The notes under the pieces were generated by a model. It saw only the letters and a list, made by a program, of their open reading frames with translations. It was not told the origin of the DNA and did not search any database. A DNA stretch of 64,000 nt from contig JAWZYU010000693.1 of assembly GCA_038380435.1 (NCBI GenBank), positions 1 through 64,000 on the forward strand, in the 5' to 3' direction. The stretch is from Ryuthela nishihirai. Lineage: Eukaryota > Arthropoda > Arachnida > Araneae > Heptathelidae. Position numbers and translations under genes: made by a program. The first letter of the stretch is position 1, and the number at the start of each line of letters is the position of its first letter. Of the stretch, positions 56,972 through 64,000 are shown in pieces.

Positions 56972-58797
56972 GCGAGAAGAATATGGGGCAAGTAGAGTAT
57001 ACACAAGTTTATTAAAGTTTATAAGATAACGATAGGAAATTTTAAAGTAATTTTCCTAATAAAATAAACAACCAGTACCAAATGTTTCTAAAATAATTCA
57101 ATACCAGATGTTTACCGATCGTCAAACTACTCACGTGTTGACAATTCGATTTCGTTACCATCGTTGAAAGGTTGATAATAGACTTTTTTTTCTTGAAATT
57201 TCCGTCATATCTATCTATTCTACCAACGCATGGAACTCCAGAAGAGTTTATCAAATGTTGTTTTTGATCTAAATTGGGACTGATTTTGCTGTAGGAATCG
57301 TTTCCTCTGGCATAAACGTTAGAAAGGATCCAAATTAATATATTTTTGCCTTAACGAATAATGGAGAAAAAAAATGTCGTTTATTTAAATAAAATATCTC
57401 AGCTATTTTTGCCTAAATGAAACGGAAAATTTTCTTCTTATTAAATTCTTTCATTTGCTACAGTAAATAAGCCATTCTAGAGTAAATAAGCTATTATATT
57501 AAGCTTATTTTGCTAGAGTAAATAAGCTTTCATTTGCTAGAGTAATTTCTAACCGCTTGGGTGAAGTTACCTTTACGTTTTGCCCTGCTATGCTTGTTGG
57601 GAAAAGCTTTTCTGAATATCCTTTAATTACTCTATATGATTTCGCAAACGTATATCAGTTTATAAGGGGACATCGTATTTTGAAGTTTTCCGATTTATTG
57701 GTATATCTAGTGTGAGGTAATTCTGTCGGAATAATTTTTCACTGCATAGAAACTAACGGCTACTCACCACACTTCCCTTAATTGTCCGGATGATTTTAGA
57801 GAGGTATAAAAGTGTAAAACTGAAAAATGAATCTAACACGGAAAAATCTAAATCTGACAACAAAGGACAACCTATATATGACGTAGCAACGGTCTGCCCT
57901 ACGCAACAGTACTCTCTGAAGGCTTTCATATCGTATATTATTTTCGCTGCGCAACAATTGGAATTCGAAAAAAACAATTGTTGTTCCTCAATTGTTATCG
58001 GTTGGCTTCGAAAAACGATGCTATGGATTCGTGGTTGTTTTACTCGGCCTTTGATCGAACGGAGACTTCCATTCCCTTTCCTTCCTGTCGACGGAGAATT
58101 TCAGAGCAAGTGTGTTATGCGATCCCTTTTTTTTTTGTCACACTATCGTTTTATTTCTTTTAGTTCTTCTGTAGGAGAGGGTCTATGGGTTGTGCGATCC
58201 ACTTAGAGGTTCGATCGTGCCCATACCTGTGCTTTCCACAGACGTGAGTTATATGCTGTTTCTCCTAGAGTAGAGTGATTCACTGATTTTTTTTTTTTTA
58301 AAGGTTTTCTAGGTTTTCCTTAGAATTGGCATTATTCCTGGATTTTATTTGCTCACTTGTTCCTACCGCTTGGTCGTGTCGGTCTTTCTTACTTCTGAGC
58401 AGCACTTTTTTTGCACACAATGGGCTAAAGGTCCAGGTCCCATAGACCACGAAGGCTCAGAGTAGGTTGGGGGGTACCCACTGGATCACCCAGTGGGGGG
58501 ACAAGATGGTAGACTCCCCTCAAGGCCATCCAGCGTGTTCTTTAACGTGCACAGGATATGGCCCTACCGCACACGGAGCCACGGGCCTAATGTCCCATCC
58601 GACGGACGGAGGTCATTCCAATACCATCGGTGTCCTCTACTGACCGCGGGTAGGGCGGAGATTAATGTAAACGCAGGAAGAGACTTATGGGTGGAGGGTC
58701 ACCAGCGTGTGAATTTACTTTTTAAGTGTTCTGACCTCCTCCTCCAACCCTTCGAACAAAATAACAGGGAGGTGTTTTGTGAATTGGGTTTCGATGC

Positions 58798-59633
58798 GTG
58801 TGAAAATAATTTAATGTTTGGTGTATTCCCCCGCTCTAAGGGGAAGTGTTATGTGGTTAGGGTGTAGGTGTCGCGTGAAATTTTTTCGGTGTACTCTCCC
58901 CCCTAACAGGAAGGGTTATGTGGCTTGGTTTTAGGTAGCGTGTGAAAATTTTTTTGTGTATTCCCCCCCCCCCTCTAAGAGGAAGGGGTTATGTTGGTTG
59001 GGTGTAGGTATCGTGTGAAATTTTTTCGATGAACTCTCCCCCCCTAACAGGAAGGGGTCATGTCGGTTGGTTGTAGGTAGCTTGTGAAAATTTTTTGGTG
59101 TAATCCCACAGTCCAATAGGAAGGGGTTATTTGGGTTGGGTGTAGGTATCCTGTGAAAATTTTTCGGTGTACTCTCCCCCCCCATAAGAGGAAGGGGTTA
59201 TGTTGGTTGGTTGTAGGTAGCGTGTGAAATTTTTTTGGTGTATTCCCACCGTCCAAAAGGAAGGGGTTATGTGGATTAGGTGTAGGTATCGTGTGAAATT
59301 TTTTCGGTGTACTCTCCCCCCCATAAGAGGAAGGGGTTATGTTGGTTGGTTGTAGGTAGCGTGTGAAATTTTTTTGGTGTATTCCCACCGTCCAAAAGGA
59401 AGGGGTTATGTGGATTAGGTGTAGGTATCGTGTGAAATTTTTCGGTGTACTCTCCCCCCCCCCCCCTTCCATAAGAGAAGGGGCTATGTGGGTTGGTTGT
59501 AGGTAGCGTGTGAAAATTTTTTGGTGTATTCCCACCGTCCAATAGGAAGGGGGTTGTGTGAAATTTTTTCGGTGTATCCCCCCCTCCTCTAAGAGGAAGG
59601 GGTTATGTGGGTTGGGTGTCGAGGACCTGTGAA
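58798..59633. repeat. 69-bp-period minisatellite, spacer 12
   Basis: 836 bp with a C13 run and several missing bases. Confidence 0.92.
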
Positions 59634-60099
59634 TTATTTTTTTTTCTTTTGTACCTTATTATGAAGTGTCGGGTGACTCTCAACTTCCCTTCACACTTTA
59701 TCCAGGCTTAGGACTGGCAGCGCATTGCGCTGGCGTGTTTAAAAGTTGTCTGTCTCTCTGGTGGACTTGGTATCATAGCACAATGTGCAGAGTTTTACAA
59801 CGACATAGAAAAAAGAATACAATGCACAGCAAAAGTGACATACAAACAATACAAACATACAGGAAACAGCGAGAGTGTCTTCTCTTTGCTTTTAAGAAAT
59901 TTTTTATATTTTTTTTTTATTTTTGAACATTTAAATTTTTTTTTTTTATTTTTGAACATTTAAATATTTTTTTTTTTTTTGGTTTTTTGATTTTCACTTA
60001 ATTCTTCTTTCAGTTTTTCCTGTTTAGGATGCCAAACCCTTCCCGGACATGGTAGTCAGTCCCGGGAAGGGGAGGCCACTTTTCCCGATAGCTGCGACA

Positions 60100-61492
60100 T
60101 CACACTGCGGTGGTGAAGACGTCGAGCCGTTCCTTGAGCGACGCTGCCGCCCGACCCCTCCTCTGGATCAAGACAGCAGAGACGTGCAAGGCGACGCCGA
60201 AGGCCGTGGCCACACACATCTTCGATCCCATGAAGAGCAGGACTGCGCGGTCGCCACCGGTGGACCGGAGCAGTCCTGCCACGGGAGGGTAGATGAGGTT
60301 GGCCACTCCCTGGAAGAGCCGCACCAGGGTGAAGGTGCCGTTCATGTTGTCGACTCCGTGATTCGAGCTAAGCAGGAGGGGGATCAGGATGGTCCACACT
60401 CCGGTTCCCACTCCTGCGGCGACGGAGGCAACAACAAGCTGCCAGTACTCGCGGCAGAAAGGCAGTGAGATGACGGCCTGCAGCCGAGACGGAGACGGCC
60501 GCGATGTTATTCGGCTGTCCTCGGCAGGGGAGAGCGGCTGGCGAGAAGACCATACGAGAGGCGCACGACCAGGTCGCCGGCAGCAGAGTAGGCGAGAAGC
60601 AGCATGGCACTGCTCTTCTCGATCCCCAGCGACTTGGCGTGCTGGGGAATGTAGTGCAGGAAGTGAGGGTTGCCCATACCCATCGCGAAGATGGAAGCGC
60701 TCGTGAGGAGGAACAGGCCGTCCGTGAGGAAACGGAGGACAGCCTCTCGGCGACCACCTTCGCGCAGGATCTGGGTGCCAGCTCTCCAGCTTCCGCGGGG
60801 GTCACGACGACGGCATCGTTGTTGCCGCCGGCGGGCACCTCTGCGGAAGCGGTTCTCGGGCCGAACGAAGAGCAGGCCGCAGACTGCGATGAGCGTGAAG
60901 CAGCCGGCCAGCACGAGGAACGTGTAGTGCAGGCCGACCGCCAGCAGCAGCTCGTTGATCGCAGTGGGCAGGGCCATGGCCCCGAAGCAGCCTCCCGACA
61001 GGGCGACGGCCATCGCTGCCGGCCTCCGTGTCGTGAAGTACTTTCCAGTGCACACTATGCCGGTGGTGATGGCAAAGGATGCACCGACCCCCATGAGGCC
61101 TCCAATGGTACCTATGAGGAAGGAACCGGAGGTGGCCAGGTAGCTGAGGGCAAGGCCAGCGCTGCACAGCAATCCGCCCAGACACACGAGCGGCCTGTAT
61201 CCGAAGGTAGACATGAGGATCCCTGTCACCGGTGAGAAGACCAGCGATAGGGTTCCTAGCAGCCCCGGGATCCAGGCGCCTGGGACGGAGATGTATCAGG
61301 AAACTCCAGGAAGATCGCCACCTTCAGAGCGCTGAAGGACTTGACGAATCCTGAAAGGAGAAAGGTTATGAGAAAGCAGCCACCAGCGACGGCCCACCCG
61401 TATCCTCCATCGGGTGGAACCATCTTGGTGGCTGTGGTGGCGTTGGCACGCTCTTCCTCTACTCCCTTCGTCGCTGCAACTGGAACGGACAT
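60100..61492 (-). pseudogene. SLC16-type transporter copy 13, five single-base indels
   Basis: The net length is 1,393 bp. There are extra bases near 60478 (C), 60508 (T) and 60842 (T), and missing bases near 60736 (G) and 61277 (C). The first break, on the 5' side, falls near residue 72, just before TM2. The surrounding spacers 12 and 13 also have many single-base indels, so poor local consensus is a plausible cause. Confidence 0.85.
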
Positions 61493-61513
61493 GGTGGAAT
61501 CCGGCTCAGGTCA

Positions 61514-61544
61514 CTGCAAAAGAAGGAGAAAAAAAAATTAATAA
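61514..61544 (-). promoter_or_regulatory. 3' splice acceptor before copy 13 ATG
   Basis: The tract is lengthened to T9. The CAG is intact. Confidence 0.58.
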
Positions 61545-61974
61545 TTAGAATTGGTACAGCTAATATAAATCAGTAGTGCGTCGACTAAAGACCACTACAG
61601 ACTATGCTGAAGAATACTGAACCAAAGAGTAAGCGAAAAGGTTACTATGAGGTAAAGTCGGGAGCTGGAAAACGCACGTCTGTAGCTGTCAGTGGTCGCA
61701 GAGCAAAGGGACGGGCGTTGCACTCAGTGGCACGAGTTGTAAAACCCGTTGGCGTCAGGGGGAAAACCCAGGGGATTAGTAAAACCCGTTGGCGTCAGGG
61801 AGAAAACCCACGGGTTTACCTACTACCGGTCGTACAAGGTTCGGGTTTCGCGCTGCCATCTATGTGCAAGCATGGGAACTAATTTTTCTTCACCTATCCC
61901 ATTTTTTTCCCTTGCTCCACCGAGTGGTACATATGTATATGTATATATTTTTTTTTATTTCATTTTTTCCAGCG

Positions 61975-62008
61975 TGACGTCACCTGCAAACGAGACAGTG
62001 CTATATAT
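61975..62008 (+). promoter_or_regulatory. CRE palindrome and TATA box, spacer 13
   Basis: Both motifs are unchanged. Confidence 0.5.
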
Positions 62009-63828
62009 GCGAGAAGAATATGGGGCAAGTAGAGTATACACAAGTTTATTAAAGTTTATAAGATAACGATAGGAAATTTTAAAGTAATTTTCCTAATAAA
62101 ATAAACAACCAGTACCAAATGTTTCTAAAATAATTCAATACCAGATGTTTACCGATCGTCAAACTACTCACGTGTTGACATTCGATTTCGTTACCCATCG
62201 TTGAAAGGTTGATAATAGACTTTTTTTTCTTGAAATTTCGTCATATCTATCTATTCTACCAACGCATGGAACTCCAGAAGAGTTTATCAAATGTTGTTTT
62301 GATCTAAATTGGGACTGATTTGCTGTAGGAATCGTTTCCTCTGGCATAAACGTTAGAAAGGATCCAAATTAATATATTTTTGCCTTAACGAATAATGGAG
62401 AAAAAAATGTCGTTTATTTAAATAAAATATCTCAGCTATTTTGCCTAAATGAAACGGAAAATTTTCTTCTTATTAAATTCTTTCATTTGCTACAGTAAAT
62501 AAGCCATTCTAGAGTAAATAAGCTATTATATTAAGCTTATTTTGCTAGAGTAAATAAGCTTTCATTTGCTAGAGTAATTTCTAACCGCTTGGGTGAAGTT
62601 ACCTTTACGTTTTGCCCTGCTATGCTTGTTTGGGAAAAGCTTTTCTGAATATCCTTTAATTACTCTATATGATTTCGCAAACGTATATCAGTTTATAAGG
62701 GGACATCGTATTTTGAAGTTTTCCGATTTATTGGTATATCTAGTGTGAGGTAATTCTGTCGGAATAATTTTTCACTGCATAGAAACTAACGGCTACTCAC
62801 CACACTTCCCTTAATTGTCCGATGATTTTAGAGAGGTATAAAAGTGTAAAACTGAAAAATGATCTAACACGGAAAAATCTAAATCTGACAACAAAGGACA
62901 ACCTATATATGACGTAGCAACGGTCTGCCCTACGCAACAGTACTCTCTGAAGGCTTTCATATCGTATATTATTTTCGCTGCGCAACAATTGGAATTCGAA
63001 AAAAAACAATTGTTGTTCCTCAATTGTTATCGGTTGGCTTCGAAAAACGATGCTATGGATTCGTGGTTGTTTTACTCGGCCTTTGATCGAACGGAGACTT
63101 CCATTCCCTTTCCTTCCTGTCGACGGAGAATTTCAGAGCAAGTGTGTTATGCGATCCCTTTTTTTTTTGTCACACTATCGTTTTATTCTTTTAGTTCTTC
63201 TGTAGGAGAGGGTCTATGGGTTGTGCGATCCACTTAGAGGTTCGATCGTGCCCATAACCTGTGCTTTCCACAGACGTGAGTTATATGCTGTTTCTCCTAG
63301 AGTAGAGTGATTCACTGGATTTTTTTTTTTTAAAGGTTTTCTAGTTTTCCTTAGGAATTGGCATTATTCCTGGGATTTTATTTGCTCACTTGTTCCTACC
63401 GCTTGGGTCGTGTCGGTCTTTCTTACTTCTGAGCAGCACTTTTTTTGCACACAATGGGCTAAAGGTCAGGTCCCATAGACCACGAAGGCTCAGAGTAGGT
63501 TGGGGGGTACCCACTGGATCACCCAGTGGGGGACAAGATGGTAGACTCCCCTCAAGGCCATCCAGCGTTTTAACGTGCACAGGATATGGCCCTCCCGCAC
63601 ACGGAGCCACGGCCTAATGTCCCATCCGACGGACGGAGGTCATTCCAATACCATCGGTGTCCTCTACTGACCGCGGGTAGGGCGGAGATTAATGTAAACG
63701 CAGGAAGAGACTTATGGGTGGAGGGTCACCCAGCGTGTGAATTTACTTTTTAAGTGTTCTGACCTCCTCCTCCAAACCCTTCGAAACAAAATAACAGGGA
63801 GGTGTTTTGTGAATTGGGTTTCGATGCC

Positions 63829-64000
63829 GTGTGAAAATAATTTAATGTTTGGTGTATTCCCCCGCTCTAAGGGGAAGTGGTTATGTGGTTAGGGTGTAGG
63901 TGTCGCGTGAAATGTTTTCGGTGTACTCTCCCCCCTAACAGGAAGGGGTTATGTGGCTTGGTTTTAGGTAGCGTGTGAAAATTTTTTTGTGTATTCCTCC
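63829..64000. repeat. 69-bp-period minisatellite, spacer 13, cut by window edge
   Basis: Only the first two to three subunits are inside the window. A T-to-G change lies near 63914. Confidence 0.88.

Larger units (their letters stand above)
56458..60099. other. Spacer 12
   Basis: Ordinary layout with many single-base indels, for example near 56673, 56705, 57373, 57597, 57748, 58286, 58324, 58585, 58797 and 59476. No gene recognised. Confidence 0.85.
1..64000. repeat. Head-to-tail tandem array, unit about 5,039 bp, 13 units visible
   Basis: The same unit recurs across the window in one orientation. Distances between successive transporter start codons are 5038, 5037, 5041, 5039, 5039, 5041, 5039, 5726, 5039, 5040, 5045 and 5035 bp. 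The 5726 value reflects a replaced segment in spacer 8. Units 4 to 7 and 9 differ from one another by only a handful of substitutions and homopolymer lengths. No flank outside the array is seen at either end, so the total copy number is at least 13 in this assembly. Confidence 0.97.
61493..64000. other. Spacer 13, cut by window edge
   Basis: The first 2.5 kb of an ordinary spacer, ending 172 bp into the minisatellite. Numerous single-base indels lie near 61899, 62182, 62196, 62240, 62300, 62821 and 63186. GTTCTTTAACG is shortened near 63568. No gene recognised. Confidence 0.85.

Overview
The window is eukaryotic nuclear DNA, most likely from an arthropod. The only recognisable gene is a 12-helix SLC16 (monocarboxylate transporter) protein. 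Its spacers are AT-rich and carry metazoan-style splice and TATA signals, minisatellites and transposon remnants. No operon, Shine-Dalgarno or prokaryotic feature is seen. The species cannot be named from sequence alone.

Nearly the whole 64 kb is one head-to-tail tandem array. A unit of about 5,039 bp recurs 13 times, with transporter start codons at 333, 5371, 10408, 15449, 20488, 25527, 30568, 35607, 41333, 46372, 51412, 56457 and 61492, all on the minus strand. Each unit has a single-exon, 1,392-bp, GC-rich coding region and a spacer of about 3.65 kb. The window begins inside copy 1 and ends inside the spacer after copy 13, so neither array edge is visible.

Read left to right, each spacer holds: a 3' splice site 21 nt before the transporter ATG (minus strand); a 40-bp direct duplication; a CRE plus TATA plus AATAAA module resembling a small LTR; an AT-rich stretch with TAAATAAGC iterations and a palindrome; TATA and CAATTG motifs; a hairpin and a dispersed-repeat-like stretch; a minisatellite of about 840 bp with 69-bp period and alternating A/B subunits; and an A-rich tract (minus-strand sense) with two AATAAA signals just downstream of the transporter stop.

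Copies 4 to 10 have intact 463-codon frames. Copy 1 (partial), 2, 3, 11, 12 and 13 carry frameshifting indels, mostly single-base runs typical of uncorrected long reads, although decay at array ends is also possible. The main internal exception is spacer 8 (35608-39941): the 533-bp LTR-like module is replaced there by 1,222 bp of unrelated sequence containing a 188-bp hAT-type MITE with a perfect 8-bp target duplication and a 3 x 106-bp tandem repeat.

The most notable feature is the high-copy, near-identical amplification of one transporter gene together with its own 5' and 3' regulatory DNA. This would raise gene dosage if the array is real. True copy number, and whether the frameshifts are biological, cannot be settled from the sequence.
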